A stretch of 64,000 nt of DNA from Nocardioides alkalitolerans DSM 16699 (GCF_000426525.1 NZ_AUFN01000012.1:124001-188000); one strand, 5' to 3'. Positions 1 to 7,631 are shown, counted from the first letter of the stretch. The notes: generated by a model from the sequence alone, not told the origin. Made by a program: numbers and translations.

Positions 1-28
1 GCGCCCACGCGCTGCACGGCTCGGTCAC
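1..28 (-). CDS. Start of a further prophage gene (partial)
   Basis: A GTG codon at 28-26 overlaps the TGA of the methylase-fragment gene in a GTGA junction, the same coupling used throughout this operon. Only nine codons (V-T-E-P-C-S-A-W-A) are visible before the window edge. No function can be given. Confidence 0.4.
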
Positions 29-447
29 GACGGCAGCCCGTCGAGGAGCCCGGGCTGCCCGAGGCGGGTTCGGAGGCTGAGATCGAGGTAGTCGGCGCTG
101 AGGTCGATGCCGACGTACCGGAGCCCGCGACGTGTGGCGACCATCCCCGTGGTGCCGGAGCCGCTGAACGGGTCGAGCACGACGCCGCCGGGCTTGCATC
201 CGGCGGCGATGCAGCGGTCGGCGAGAGCGGGGGTCATGACGGCGAAGTGGGCTCCCGGGAACGGTGTCGTCGGCAAGTTCCACACGTCGCCGGGGTTGCG
301 TCCTGCGCCGTGCACGGACTGCTTCGGGTCGAGGGTGTTGGGCGCGCCGATACCCTCCTGCGAGCGGTCGGCAGTGAGGCGCCGGCGCGCGGCACGCGCG
401 ACCGAGACGGGCGCGCGCTCGCGGATCGCGTCGAGGTCCACGCTCAT
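25..447 (-). CDS. DNA methyltransferase C-terminal fragment (motif I region only), prophage
   Basis: This 140-residue protein carries a clear SAM-binding motif I (DPFSGSGTT, near residues 92-100), followed by the usual 'GLRYVGIDLS' strand of N4/N6-type DNA methylases. The catalytic (D/N/S)PP(Y/F/W) motif, which in this permuted class lies N-terminal to motif I, is absent. The protein is therefore about one third to one half of a normal enzyme. The start was set at the ATG at 447, which forms an ATGA overlap with the upstream ASCH gene; the open frame extends further upstream but is low-complexity shadow sequence. It could be a degenerate remnant, or a subunit that works with another polypeptide. 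The SAM-fold assignment is firm and activity is doubtful. Confidence 0.75.
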   Translation of the reverse strand: MSVDLDAIRERAPVSVARAARRRLTADRSQEGIGAPNTLDPKQSVHGAGRNPGDVWNLPTTPFPGAHFAVMTPALADRCIAAGCKPGGVVLDPFSGSGTTGMVATRRGLRYVGIDLSADYLDLSLRTRLGQPGLLDGLPS

Positions 448-935
448 GGGGTCACCTCGGCGGCGATCTGCGCGAGGACGTCGAGGGGCGGCGTCCAGAG
501 GCCGAGCATCCCGCGGCACGGCACTGGCTCGGCGAGCGGTCGGGGGTCCTCGAGCACCAGGTGCACGACGTCGCGCCGGGTCCGGCCGCCGTGCTCGTCG
601 TACGACGTCTCGGCCCACGGCGAGTCACAGCACGCGGGCTGCTGGGGCGCCGACGACGTCGGGTCCGGCGCGTGGGAGACGTGCACGTCGACGAGCTCGA
701 CGACGCCGATGATCGCGCCGTACGCGAGGTCGGCGAGCGCGTACTCCGCGACCTTCTCGGGCTGGGTGGCGTCGAGGAGGTCGGGGACGGCCATGCATCC
801 GCGCTCGCTGAGCCGGGCGCCGGCGTGGATCGCGAGGGGGCCGCGGTAGGACCACGCCTGCGTGCGGTTCTCGACGTCCTTCCCGCCGTGCACGATCGAC
901 CACGCCCACGGCTGTTGGACGGTGAGCGCCCTCAT
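444..935 (-). CDS. ASCH domain protein, prophage
   Basis: This 163-residue protein opens with 'MRALTVQQPWAWSIVHGGKD', followed by 'VENRT' and 'GPLAIHAG'. Those are the hallmarks of the ASCH fold (PUA-like beta barrel), a family linked by comparative genomics to RNA binding, coactivation or nucleotide modification. It overlaps the downstream methylase fragment by 4 nt (ATGA) and the upstream gene by 4 nt, so all are probably translated from one message. ASCH proteins are common in actinophage early regions, but no specific substrate can be named from sequence. Confidence 0.8.
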   Translation of the reverse strand: MRALTVQQPWAWSIVHGGKDVENRTQAWSYRGPLAIHAGARLSERGCMAVPDLLDATQPEKVAEYALADLAYGAIIGVVELVDVHVSHAPDPTSSAPQQPACCDSPWAETSYDEHGGRTRRDVVHLVLEDPRPLAEPVPCRGMLGLWTPPLDVLAQIAAEVTP

Positions 936-1315
936 CGGATCAGCCCGAGGTCGCGGACGCCGTCCAGGATGCTGTCGAGCTGGTTGGCGCAGTACTTGCG
1001 CAGGTTCTTCGCCGGGTAGCAGTAGACGCTCTCGATGCTGGCGCGCTCCGCGACCTCCATGGCCGCCTGCGCGAGCGCTCCCGCCTTGATGAGGTCCCGC
1101 ACGACGTTGGTCGGCTTGAACTCCTCGACTCGCCACGGCCACGACACGTGACCGATCTCGGCGTACGTGGCTCCGGCAGCCCAGAGGGTCTGCCAGCCGT
1201 GCTCGTCGTCGTGCTCGTCGTCGTGCTCGGGCGTGTAGCCCTCGGCCTCGATCTGGCGCTGACGCTCGGCGGCGATGAGATCGGCGCCGGTCGGCTGGTT
1301 CTCGGTGGTGTTCAT
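932..1315 (-). CDS. Phage conserved hypothetical protein (EGYTPEHDDEH family)
   Basis: This 127-residue protein has 'AAERQRQIEAEGYTPEHDDE' near its N terminus. That signature is shared by many small phage and prophage proteins of unknown function. A short repeat (HDDEHDDEH) extends the acidic His/Asp-rich stretch. The C-terminal half is helical, with 'AALAQAAMEVAERA' and no recognised catalytic motif. It starts at the ATG at 1315, overlapping the rusA stop, and ends in an ATGA overlap with the ASCH gene. Confidence 0.7.
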   Translation of the reverse strand: MNTTENQPTGADLIAAERQRQIEAEGYTPEHDDEHDDEHGWQTLWAAGATYAEIGHVSWPWRVEEFKPTNVVRDLIKAGALAQAAMEVAERASIESVYCYPAKNLRKYCANQLDSILDGVRDLGLIR

Positions 1316-1857
1316 GGGGTGGTGACCTCCTCGAGGTCGGGCAGGGGGACGTCGGCGCTGGGCACGACGAGGGGGGTGACGCGGACGACGACGCCGGGCC
1401 GCGGGAGCACGTCGCCCTCGCGGTCGCCGAGCGCGACGTACCGCTTCGAGCCGAAGCAGTCGACGACCTGGGCGTCGTTGTGGAGGGCGTGGCCGGCCTG
1501 GTAGGCGTCCATGAGGGCCCGGAGGTACTTGTCGGTGTCGCCGGTGTTGGCGCCGGTGGGGAACGCGTGCACGTGCCGGTCCTTGACGACGCCGGCGTTC
1601 CGGCCGGTGCCGAAGTGGTAGTCCGGTCGAGCGAGGGACAGCGTCACCATGAGGTGGATCGGCTGCCCCTCGCTCGCGCGCTGGTCGGCGGGCCACTTCC
1701 GCATGACCGCGGCGACGACCTTGTCGACGTACGGCTTCGTGGTGGCGTGGTCGTCGACGAGCGCGTGCTTGGCCTTGCCGCGCGCCCCGATGCACTTCAT
1801 CGACCCCTTGGTCGCGGGAGCGCCCCAGATCGTGAGGGCCAGGGAGCGCGTGAGCAT
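1312..1857 (-). CDS. rusA: RusA-family Holliday junction resolvase, prophage
   Basis: RusA is a homodimeric endonuclease that resolves four-way DNA junctions made during phage recombination and replication. The 181-residue protein shows the N-terminal 'GAPATKGSM' strand and the catalytic block G-D-T-D-K-Y-L-R (about residues 106-113). It then has 'HNDAQVVD' (126-133), which supplies the conserved aspartates and lysine of the family. It is longer than E. coli RusA (about 120 residues), mainly through an insert between residues 50 and 100 and a C-terminal extension. Its position downstream of the exonuclease/annealing pair supports a recombination role. Confidence 0.85.
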   Translation of the reverse strand: MLTRSLALTIWGAPATKGSMKCIGARGKAKHALVDDHATTKPYVDKVVAAVMRKWPADQRASEGQPIHLMVTLSLARPDYHFGTGRNAGVVKDRHVHAFPTGANTGDTDKYLRALMDAYQAGHALHNDAQVVDCFGSKRYVALGDREGDVLPRPGVVVRVTPLVVPSADVPLPDLEEVTTP

Positions 1858-2264
1858 CAGTCCTCGCCGTCCCCGGAGCCGTCGTCGCCGAGGTCGAGGG
1901 CCTCGGGCTGCACGAACGGGTCGAGGTGCTGCATGACGTTGGCGATCGGCTCGGGCTCGGTGCCGTCGAGGGTGGGCTCGTCCCCGGTCGCAACACGCCG
2001 GTTGTAGTCGAGGGTTCGGGCGACGTTGCGGAGCCGCTCGTCGAGGCCGGTCTCGTCGTCGAGCGGCACCGGGTTGATCTGGTTGATGATGAGGTCGATC
2101 GACCGCTTGCCCTCAAGGTCGGGGCCGTGGGGCTTCTTGATCTGCAGCTCGACGATCGCCATGACGCGACCGCCGACGCGGTGAATCATCCGCGCCGCCA
2201 TGTCCTCGTCGATCCCGGTCGTCTCGCATCCCTTGCGGAGGATCTGCGCGGTGGTGTCAGGCAT
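1857..2264 (-). CDS. Phage conserved hypothetical protein
   Basis: This 135-residue protein starts at ATG 2264; its TGA shares one base with the rusA ATG (TGATG), so the two are coupled. It is mixed alpha/beta with a lysine-rich 'ELQIKKPHGPDLEGKRSIDL' segment and a strongly acidic C terminus (DLGDDGSGDGED). I do not recognise the family. The acidic tail recalls phage ssDNA-binding proteins, and the neighbouring recombination genes would fit that, but this is a guess. Confidence 0.65.
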   Translation of the reverse strand: MPDTTAQILRKGCETTGIDEDMAARMIHRVGGRVMAIVELQIKKPHGPDLEGKRSIDLIINQINPVPLDDETGLDERLRNVARTLDYNRRVATGDEPTLDGTEPEPIANVMQHLDPFVQPEALDLGDDGSGDGED

Positions 2265-2266
2265 GG

Positions 2267-2512
2267 TTACTGCTCCTTCTGGTTGGTGGTGCTGGGGGGC
2301 TTGGGGGGCTGGATGGACGCGATGGCCCGGTCTCGGGCGTCGTGCCAGGTGCGGAGCGCCGCGCGGTACCACGGCTTCCCGCGGGCCCGCTGGGCGGCGG
2401 CGTGGGCGCGGTTCACGGCGCCCCGGAGGCCGGCGGGGACGGTCGCGAAGCAGGGCGGGCAGAGGACGGTGTCGCCGGTGATGGGGGCCCCGCAGGACGG
2501 GCCCGGGCACAT
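2267..2512 (-). CDS. Small putative zinc-binding phage protein
   Basis: This 81-residue protein has cysteines at positions 2, 7, 18 and 21 in a C-x4-C...C-x2-C pattern ('MCPGPSCGAP' then 'VLCPPCFATVP'), a likely zinc ribbon. A basic helical region follows (RGAVNRAHAAAQRARGKPWY). Actinophages often encode such small zinc-knuckle proteins in early operons. The ATG at 2512 is the first in frame. The gene ends 2 nt before the next start. Function unknown. Confidence 0.6.
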   Translation of the reverse strand: MCPGPSCGAPITGDTVLCPPCFATVPAGLRGAVNRAHAAAQRARGKPWYRAALRTWHDARDRAIASIQPPKPPSTTNQKEQ

Positions 2513-2526
2513 GCGCGGCGGCCGGG

Positions 2527-2649
2527 TCACTGGACGGCTCCCGACTTGGCCTTGACGGGCTCGACCCGCCACTTCGGGTGGCAGCGCTCGGTGTGCTTCT
2601 CGCCCTTGTACGGCACGCCGTACGTGCGCCGCACGTACTCGGCGCTCAC
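2527..2649 (-). CDS. Very small basic phage protein (40 aa)
   Basis: A GTG at 2649 forms a GTGA overlap with the upstream stop and opens a 40-codon frame rich in lysine and arginine ('AEYVRRTYGVPYKGEKHTER'), with one Cys-His pair. The longer frame upstream is shadow sequence. Support is the coupled start and the lack of any gap in the operon. No family was recognised. Confidence 0.45.
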   Translation of the reverse strand: MSAEYVRRTYGVPYKGEKHTERCHPKWRVEPVKAKSGAVQ

Positions 2650-3122
2650 TGGTCGTCTCCGGTCCAGGGGGTGCGGGACGCGTCGCACTGGACTGCCTCG
2701 GCCTCGCGGCGGTGGGTGCGGACCCGGCCGCCCTTCGTGACCGTGGTCGACGCCCCACACGACGGACACGTGATCCGCGTCGGGTCGGTGCCGTCCTCGC
2801 GGCGGGCGTCCTTCGCGGCCTGCACCGAGCGCTGCAGCGCCGTGAGCAGGTCGACGACGTCACCGGAGGACTTCGTGGCGCGGGCCTCCTCCTCGGCAGC
2901 GGTGGGGAGTCTCTGGTCAGCGCTCATCGCGCACCGCCCCCACGTCGTGATGAGCGAGCCGTCCATGTCGTGCGCGACGTGGTTGCCGGTGTGGCCGTCT
3001 GATCGCGTGCAGCGGTAGCCGTGCGCGGGTCCTGCTTCGGGCTTGCGGTCGTTACAAGCGCGACCGCTGCTGATCCAGTACGGCTGGATCGGATCGTCCT
3101 CGACGATGGGGTGGTCGGTCAT
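2646..3122 (-). CDS. Phage hypothetical protein with two Cys/His segments
   Basis: This 158-residue protein has an N-terminal part with C-x(n)-C-x(5)-H spacing ('YRCTRSDGHTGNHVAH', a motif seen in short actinophage proteins). Its C-terminal part has 'TCPSCGASTTV' and 'QCDASRTPW', a probable zinc ribbon. An internal Met near residue 65 ('MSADQRLPTAAEEEA') could mark a second start, so the gene may be a fusion of two small phage ORFs. It is coupled at both ends by 4-nt overlaps. Confidence 0.6.
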   Translation of the reverse strand: MTDHPIVEDDPIQPYWISSGRACNDRKPEAGPAHGYRCTRSDGHTGNHVAHDMDGSLITTWGRCAMSADQRLPTAAEEEARATKSSGDVVDLLTALQRSVQAAKDARREDGTDPTRITCPSCGASTTVTKGGRVRTHRREAEAVQCDASRTPWTGDDQ

Positions 3123-3643
3123 GAGTGCTGTCCTTCGTGGTTAACGGGCAGCAGGCAGCGGTCGCCCTCGCCCATGTCGAAGCCGCAGTGGGCGGTTGGG
3201 TAGAGGGCGGCCTGGATGCCGGACTCATGAGCGGGCTGTCGCAACGGCGCCGCGTACACCTCGAACGGGACGTCAGTCAGCCCGAGTGCAGCGAGGGCCC
3301 CGACGATGCAGTTCGCGCAGAGGTGTCCACTGCCGTCGACCTGACCGTTCGGAACAGGCGCGATCCGCTGCCACACCTCGTCAGGCACCCAGAGGTCGAT
3401 CCATCCGGCGCCCCACCGACGTGGGCATCGGGCGCATCCTCCGAGTTCGTCGTCCGGCTCGACCTTGACGACTCGCGGCGCCTCGGCGGGCTCGGGCACG
3501 GCGGCCAAGGTGGCGTGTGCCTGCGCCGCAGACAGCGCGGTCGTGAGGAAGAACCGCTCGCGCTCCGACTCCTCCTGCCAGTCGCACTGCTCGACCAGAT
3601 CGAGCAGGCGCTCGGCTTCGGCGTAGTGCTCGACGCCGCTCAT
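3119..3643 (-). CDS. Phage hypothetical protein, Cys-rich
   Basis: This 174-residue protein starts at ATG 3643, 4 nt inside the stop of the upstream putative annealing protein. The N-terminal third is helical and acidic. The middle has 'GGCARCPRRWGAGWIDLWVP' and 'GHLCANCIV', suggesting one or two zinc sites. The C terminus ends in 'HCGFDMGEGDRCLLPVNHEGQH', a Cys/His pattern like that in the gene downstream. I do not recognise the family. Confidence 0.6.
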   Translation of the reverse strand: MSGVEHYAEAERLLDLVEQCDWQEESERERFFLTTALSAAQAHATLAAVPEPAEAPRVVKVEPDDELGGCARCPRRWGAGWIDLWVPDEVWQRIAPVPNGQVDGSGHLCANCIVGALAALGLTDVPFEVYAAPLRQPAHESGIQAALYPTAHCGFDMGEGDRCLLPVNHEGQHS

Positions 3644-4755
3644 GCCGTGGCCCGGTCGATGTCGTCGAGCACCAGGTCGAGCGCCGCCCGGTCGTCGCAC
3701 TGCCGCAGCTGGTCGAGCACGTGCTCGGCCTCGTTGCCCGTGAGGTCCTCGAGCGCGGTCAGGCCGCGGTCGGCGAGCTTCGAGACGATGAGCAGCGTCT
3801 CCTCGGTGTCGGTCTTCTTGACGCCGAGCTCGCCGAGCAGGGTCGTGACCATGCGGCGCTGCGCACCGGTGGCCGGGGCCGGGGTGTCGGTGGAGGGGGC
3901 GACCTCGGGTCGTTCCCGGTCACCACGGCTGGCTGCCGTGGAGCCGTCATCGGTCGGCCCCTCCACCTCGCGGCCCGGCAGCTGGGACTCGTCGAGCCCG
4001 GCCGCCGTCTGGGGGAAGGCCTGCGCCTTCGTGATGTCACCGGAGCGCAGCGACTCGAACAGCACGCCGAGCTCGGCGACGTCCTGCGCGTCCCACCTCG
4101 AGCGCTCTCGTCCGGCGCGCTGCTCGAGCATCTGCTCGGTAACGTCGCCGCGAGCGAACGCGGCGACCATCTGCCGGATGCGGTCCTCGAGGGAGGTCCC
4201 GTCGCCCCGCTCGAGCGTGGCCCGGCACAGCCGCTTCGCCTTCTCGACGTAGTCGGGCGGCAGGACGGTGAAGATCGTCTCCCGCACCGCGCGGGCGCCG
4301 GCGTTGTTGTTGTTGTTCACGATGTCGGTCAGGTCCGTGAGGGTCTGCCGGCTACCTCGAGCCATCCGGGCGTGCGGCACGATGAACGACCGCGTCGACC
4401 GCACGTTGTGCTCCTTGTCCCACGCGAAGGCCTGGACCTCGGACACGTGGGCGTCGTCGTCGCGGCGGAGCTCGACGATGCCGTGGTCGGTGTTGCCGTA
4501 GCAGGCGGCCAGCGCCCGGGCGAGGTGCACCGACGGGCCCGATCCGCGGTTGGTGACGGCGTAGAACGCGCGCTGCGCCAGGTCGTACGACGCGCACACC
4601 CGTTCCATCCGGGCGAACGCGCGGTCGAGGTCCCGCGGGTAGCGCAGCGCCGCCTCGATCGACGCGGCGACCTCGGCGACCGCGCGGGCCTGCTCGATCG
4701 CGGTCGCCTGCGACGTCGCGCCGGTGGACTGTGCCAGGTGGTCGAGCGTGCTCAT
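3640..4755 (-). CDS. Putative phage single-strand annealing/recombination protein
   Basis: This 371-residue protein belongs to a family common in actinophages next to RecE-like exonucleases. Visible conserved blocks are 'FYAVTNRGSGPSVHLARALA', 'HVSEVQAFAWDKEHNVRSTR', 'IVPHARM' and 'NNNNNAGARAVRE'. The placement is the reason for proposing an annealing (RecT/Erf-like) partner: it overlaps the PD-(D/E)XK gene by 4 nt and RusA lies downstream. The sequence itself does not match a classic RecT motif that I can see. A Pro/Thr/Ser-rich linker (about 255-295) separates a small C-terminal helical domain. Confidence 0.6.
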   Translation of the reverse strand: MSTLDHLAQSTGATSQATAIEQARAVAEVAASIEAALRYPRDLDRAFARMERVCASYDLAQRAFYAVTNRGSGPSVHLARALAACYGNTDHGIVELRRDDDAHVSEVQAFAWDKEHNVRSTRSFIVPHARMARGSRQTLTDLTDIVNNNNNAGARAVRETIFTVLPPDYVEKAKRLCRATLERGDGTSLEDRIRQMVAAFARGDVTEQMLEQRAGRERSRWDAQDVAELGVLFESLRSGDITKAQAFPQTAAGLDESQLPGREVEGPTDDGSTAASRGDRERPEVAPSTDTPAPATGAQRRMVTTLLGELGVKKTDTEETLLIVSKLADRGLTALEDLTGNEAEHVLDQLRQCDDRAALDLVLDDIDRATA

Positions 4756-5639
4756 GCGAGGTACTCCTCAGCCTTGGTGACGAAGTAGCCCGGCAGGGGC
4801 GCCGGGTCGATCGAGGTGGGGTGGCCCGGCCAGGTTTCGGACCGCTGGCAGTCGCGGAACATGCCGAGCGCCCGGGCGTTCTGCCGGCGCGCGAGCACGC
4901 CGGCCTCGTGGTCGAGCTGGATGACGTTCACGAGGTACGGCGCCGTCTTCTCCTGCGCGACGAACAGGAAGACGGGGTCCGGGTCGTAGCCGCACGCGAT
5001 GAGCCCGGCGCGGTACCACTCCTGCTGCTGGTGGTAGCCGTACGACGCGGCCGACTTCACGAACGCCTCGGTCGACGCGTCGACCGTGGTCTTGTAGTCG
5101 GCCAGCACGAGCCGCCGGCCGGGCTCGGTGACCTTCGGCGGGAGCCGGTCGTACCGGGCCCGGCACCACACGCCGGTGCCGGGGTCGCGCCAGAACGCGG
5201 ACTGCTCGGAGAGCCCGCCGTCGGCGGTGAGCAGCTGCGCGGCGTCGGGGTGCTCGCGGATCCTGTCGGCCATGGCGTGGATCGCGTCGTACGCCGCCGG
5301 CTTGAGCGGCACGGCGCCCCGCTCGCGGACCGCGGCGACCTCGTCCTTGATCGCGTTCGTGCGCCACTCGTCGGCGTCGATGCGGACGAGCTCGGGGCCG
5401 GTGCCGAGGACGAGGGCGTGCGCGGCGTGGCCGTGCTCGAACGTCGCGCTCGTCTTCGGGTTGTCGATCGCCCACCGGTAGTGCGCGGGTGTCGACGGCG
5501 GGGTGAGGAGCCGCACCCCGGTCGAGGAGAGTGACCCGCCGGGGACGGGGTCGGAGTGGTACGTGTCGTCGCTCATGCCGTCGTAGATCCCGGCGGTGGT
5601 GATGACGAGGACCTCGTCGGCGGTCTGTCGAGTGCTCAC
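4752..5639 (-). CDS. PD-(D/E)XK exonuclease, RecE/exo VIII-like, prophage
   Basis: This 295-residue protein resembles the phage 'exodeoxyribonuclease 8 PDDEXK-like' family. It has an N-terminal His box ('FEHGHAAHALVLG', about 68-80), an acidic residue in 'GLSEQSAFW', then 'RARYDRLP' (about 160-167) and the core 'VLADYKTT' (D181, K183), followed by 'QQQEWY'. These supply the D...DxK metal site and the trailing Gln/Tyr motif of the family. A 5'-3' exonuclease paired with an annealing protein would give the phage its own recombination route. GTG start at 5639, 3 nt after the upstream gene. Confidence 0.8.
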   Translation of the reverse strand: MSTRQTADEVLVITTAGIYDGMSDDTYHSDPVPGGSLSSTGVRLLTPPSTPAHYRWAIDNPKTSATFEHGHAAHALVLGTGPELVRIDADEWRTNAIKDEVAAVRERGAVPLKPAAYDAIHAMADRIREHPDAAQLLTADGGLSEQSAFWRDPGTGVWCRARYDRLPPKVTEPGRRLVLADYKTTVDASTEAFVKSAASYGYHQQQEWYRAGLIACGYDPDPVFLFVAQEKTAPYLVNVIQLDHEAGVLARRQNARALGMFRDCQRSETWPGHPTSIDPAPLPGYFVTKAEEYLA

Positions 5640-5642
5640 GGG

Positions 5643-6125
5643 TCAGATCACCCGCTTCGTGAAGTCGGAGCGGAGACGCTGCCCGGACGCGAGGAACGCT
5701 CGGACGATGCCGCGCAGCCACGACATGAGCGCGTCGAACTGGCGCATCGCGACTTCCTCGGTCTGCGTCTCGGGCGCCTGGGAGAACCAGAGAGCGACGG
5801 CGGTCTCGCCGTCGCCGTTCATGCAGGCGATGACGTACCGGCCGAACCACGCGACCTCGGGCGGGGCCTGCTCGACCGGGACGGGACCGAGGGGGCTCTC
5901 GATGACGAGGCCGCGCAGTGCGCGGGGGGTGTCGTCGATCGCGTCGAGCATGCCGCCGGCGACGTGGATGAGGCCGTACAGCACGACGTGCATCTCGGTC
6001 GGCGTCGTCATCAGGGCGGTGAGCCGGCGCCACGAGGCGTCCAGCTCTTGGCGGTCGTCGCCCGCGAGCAGCGCGAGGAACTCGATCGAGCGCTCGGCGG
6101 CGAGGTTGTGGTCAAGGTCCGTCAT
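5643..6125 (-). CDS. Phage hypothetical protein
   Basis: This 160-residue, mainly helical, acidic protein starts at ATG 6125, whose first bases overlap the stop of the 47-codon membrane-protein gene. It has no cysteine pair, nucleotide-binding motif or membrane segment of note. The central part ('PLGPVPVEQAPPEVAWFGRY') looks like a beta-rich insert. I do not recognise it. Confidence 0.6.
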   Translation of the reverse strand: MTDLDHNLAAERSIEFLALLAGDDRQELDASWRRLTALMTTPTEMHVVLYGLIHVAGGMLDAIDDTPRALRGLVIESPLGPVPVEQAPPEVAWFGRYVIACMNGDGETAVALWFSQAPETQTEEVAMRQFDALMSWLRGIVRAFLASGQRLRSDFTKRVI

Positions 6126-6265
6126 CGGCCCTGCTCCTCTCGGTCTCGGTCCGCCCGGTCAGCCCGGACGTCAGCGATGAGTGCGGCCACGCACAGGGCG
6201 GTCAGCACGGGGAAGGCGACGAGGACGACGCACCAGAGCAGCTCGACGCCGGACAGCCCGGTCAC
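6122..6265 (-). CDS. Small single-pass membrane protein, prophage (47 aa)
   Basis: I found this short gene by reading the gap. A GTG at 6265 forms a GTGA overlap with the upstream gene, and the TGA at 6124-6122 overlaps the next ATG. The product has a hydrophobic segment of about 23 residues ('LLWCVVLVAFPVLTALCVAA') and then a charged tail rich in Asp/Arg/Glu, so it is probably N-out/C-in. Coupling at both ends and a clean membrane profile argue that it is real. Function unknown. Confidence 0.55.
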   Translation of the reverse strand: MTGLSGVELLWCVVLVAFPVLTALCVAALIADVRADRADRDREEQGR

Positions 6266-6459
6266 CACGAGCCCGCCCCGGGGTCGACACCGACGTCGCG
6301 CCGGCGCGCGGCGCGGATCGCGTCACGGTCGGCGGCGTCGTCGTTCGCGGTGTCGCGGCGACGCTCGGCCTCGTCCGCCCTGCGGTCGCCGAGGTCGTCG
6401 AGCTCGCGGACGGAGTACGACCGCTCGCCCATGTCGTCGTACGGGTAGCCGGCGCCCAT
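6262..6459 (-). CDS. Small charged phage protein (65 aa)
   Basis: This 65-residue protein is dominated by Asp, Arg and Glu ('DDLGDRRADEAERRRDTAND'). It is probably one long helix or coiled coil followed by a short Gly/Pro end. Its ATG shares one base with the stop of the upstream gene and its TGA overlaps the GTG of the membrane-protein gene. No family was recognised. Confidence 0.55.
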   Translation of the reverse strand: MGAGYPYDDMGERSYSVRELDDLGDRRADEAERRRDTANDDAADRDAIRAARRRDVGVDPGAGSW

Positions 6460-6866
6460 CACGACACCTCGCCGAGGTAGACGCGGGCGACGGCGAGCGA
6501 GCCCGCGAAGGCCTCGATGAACGCTTCCTCGCCCTCGGTGGTCGCGGGGGGCAGGACCTCGGCGAGCTGCTCCCAGCCCTCGGCATCGCGCTCGAGCAGG
6601 TCGGCGACGGCGAGCGCGACGGGCGGGTGCCACGACGCGACGTGCTCGGAGTTGGCCTTGCCGTAGTCGGGCCGGCCGGTGGCGGGGAGCGCGACGGCGC
6701 CGAATCCACCGCGGTCGACCTCGCACACCCACGCCTCGGCGTGGATCGTCATGTAGGTCTCCCACGGCCCCGGGGAAGCCGCGGTGGCGCGCTCGCGCAT
6801 GCGCTCGGCGGCGCGGCGCAGAAGGTCCGGGCCCGACTCCACCGGGGTCGGCGCCTCGGTCGCCAT
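6459..6866 (-). CDS. Phage hypothetical protein (Ead/Ea22-like C-terminal pattern)
   Basis: This 135-residue protein has the layout of many phage proteins sometimes called Ea22-like: an N-terminal helix, 'SPGPWETYMTIHAEAWVCEV', then 'YGKANSEHVASWHPPVALAVADLLE'. The family has no proven biochemical role. One-base overlap (TGATG) couples it to both neighbours. The ATG at 6866 is the only sensible start, because the upstream extension is shadow of the next gene. Confidence 0.65.
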   Translation of the reverse strand: MATEAPTPVESGPDLLRRAAERMRERATAASPGPWETYMTIHAEAWVCEVDRGGFGAVALPATGRPDYGKANSEHVASWHPPVALAVADLLERDAEGWEQLAEVLPPATTEGEEAFIEAFAGSLAVARVYLGEVS

Positions 6867-7552
6867 CACGCGCCGACCCGCTTCTCGCGCACCGACAGCA
6901 CCGCGAACGCGCGCTCGTCGTCCGCCGGCCAGTGCGCCGCGTCGTGCAGGTCGGAGTAGGCGCCCCACGAGGGCGCCGACAGGCCGAGCTCGGCCACCCA
7001 CGCCGGCACGTCACCCTCGCGGATCTGCACCGACGGCGGCCCGTACGCGGTGACCGAGATGATCCCGAGGCCCTTGTCGATGAGGTGCGCGACCTGGCGC
7101 AGCGCGAGCGACTGGTCGCTCTGCACGAACTCGCGCGGCTGCGGAGCCGACTCGCCCGCGAGGCCTTCGGGGTCGCCGTCGTAAAGCGGGACGGGGCAGT
7201 CGTTCAGCACGACCTTCGTCATGCCGGTGTGCTCGTGGGTGTCGACCTGGACGAGCCAGCGGTCGCCGGCGACGGTCTTCCCGACCCACACCTCCGGGGC
7301 GAGGTCGTCGTCGGGGTCGTCGTACGTCACGCGGCCGTCGACGGGCGCCGAGGGCGTGCCGTCGAGGAGCCAGTCGGCCAGCGCGGTCAGCGCGTCGACC
7401 TGCTCGAGCGGGTTGCCCTCGATCTTCGACGAGAAGATCCCACCCGACGCGGTCAGGGCGGTGCGGGCAGCGGTCAGAGCAGCACGACGACGCTGCTGCT
7501 CGGGAGCGAAATCGGACGCCTCGGCCGGCGTCTTCTCAGTGGGTTCGGACAT
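6866..7552 (-). CDS. First gene of the leftward phage early operon, hypothetical
   Basis: This 228-residue protein has no recognised domain. The N terminus is helical and charged, the middle has an acidic patch (YDDPDDDLAPE), and the C terminus contains 'WVAELGLSAPSWGAYSDLHD'. An AGAGGA ribosome-binding site lies 7-12 nt upstream of ATG 7552. The gene sits just downstream of the hairpin that follows the excisionase gene. The operon therefore either starts here from a promoter I cannot pinpoint, or is read through that hairpin. Confidence 0.65.
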   Translation of the reverse strand: MSEPTEKTPAEASDFAPEQQRRRAALTAARTALTASGGIFSSKIEGNPLEQVDALTALADWLLDGTPSAPVDGRVTYDDPDDDLAPEVWVGKTVAGDRWLVQVDTHEHTGMTKVVLNDCPVPLYDGDPEGLAGESAPQPREFVQSDQSLALRQVAHLIDKGLGIISVTAYGPPSVQIREGDVPAWVAELGLSAPSWGAYSDLHDAAHWPADDERAFAVLSVREKRVGA

Positions 7553-7581
7553 GGCTATCCTCTGGTTCGAAGTTGGTTGGT

Positions 7582-7614
7582 AGACCCCCCGAGGCCTGGA
7601 AGCGCGGGGGGTCT
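7582..7614 (-). terminator. Hairpin after the excisionase gene
   Basis: AGACCCCCC (7582-7590) and GGGGGGTCT (7606-7614) form a perfect 9-bp stem with a 15-nt loop, 17 nt downstream of the excisionase stop on the minus strand. There is no clear U-tract, as is common in GC-rich actinobacteria. It could act as a terminator or an attenuator between the excisionase gene and the early operon. Confidence 0.6.
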
Positions 7615-7631
7615 GCTGTTTCTGAGGGGGG

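Noticed and set aside
4300-4320. GTT trinucleotide repeat as a phase-variable tract
   Set aside because: It encodes the Asn run of a conserved segment in the annealing-protein candidate, and in-frame changes would not switch the gene.
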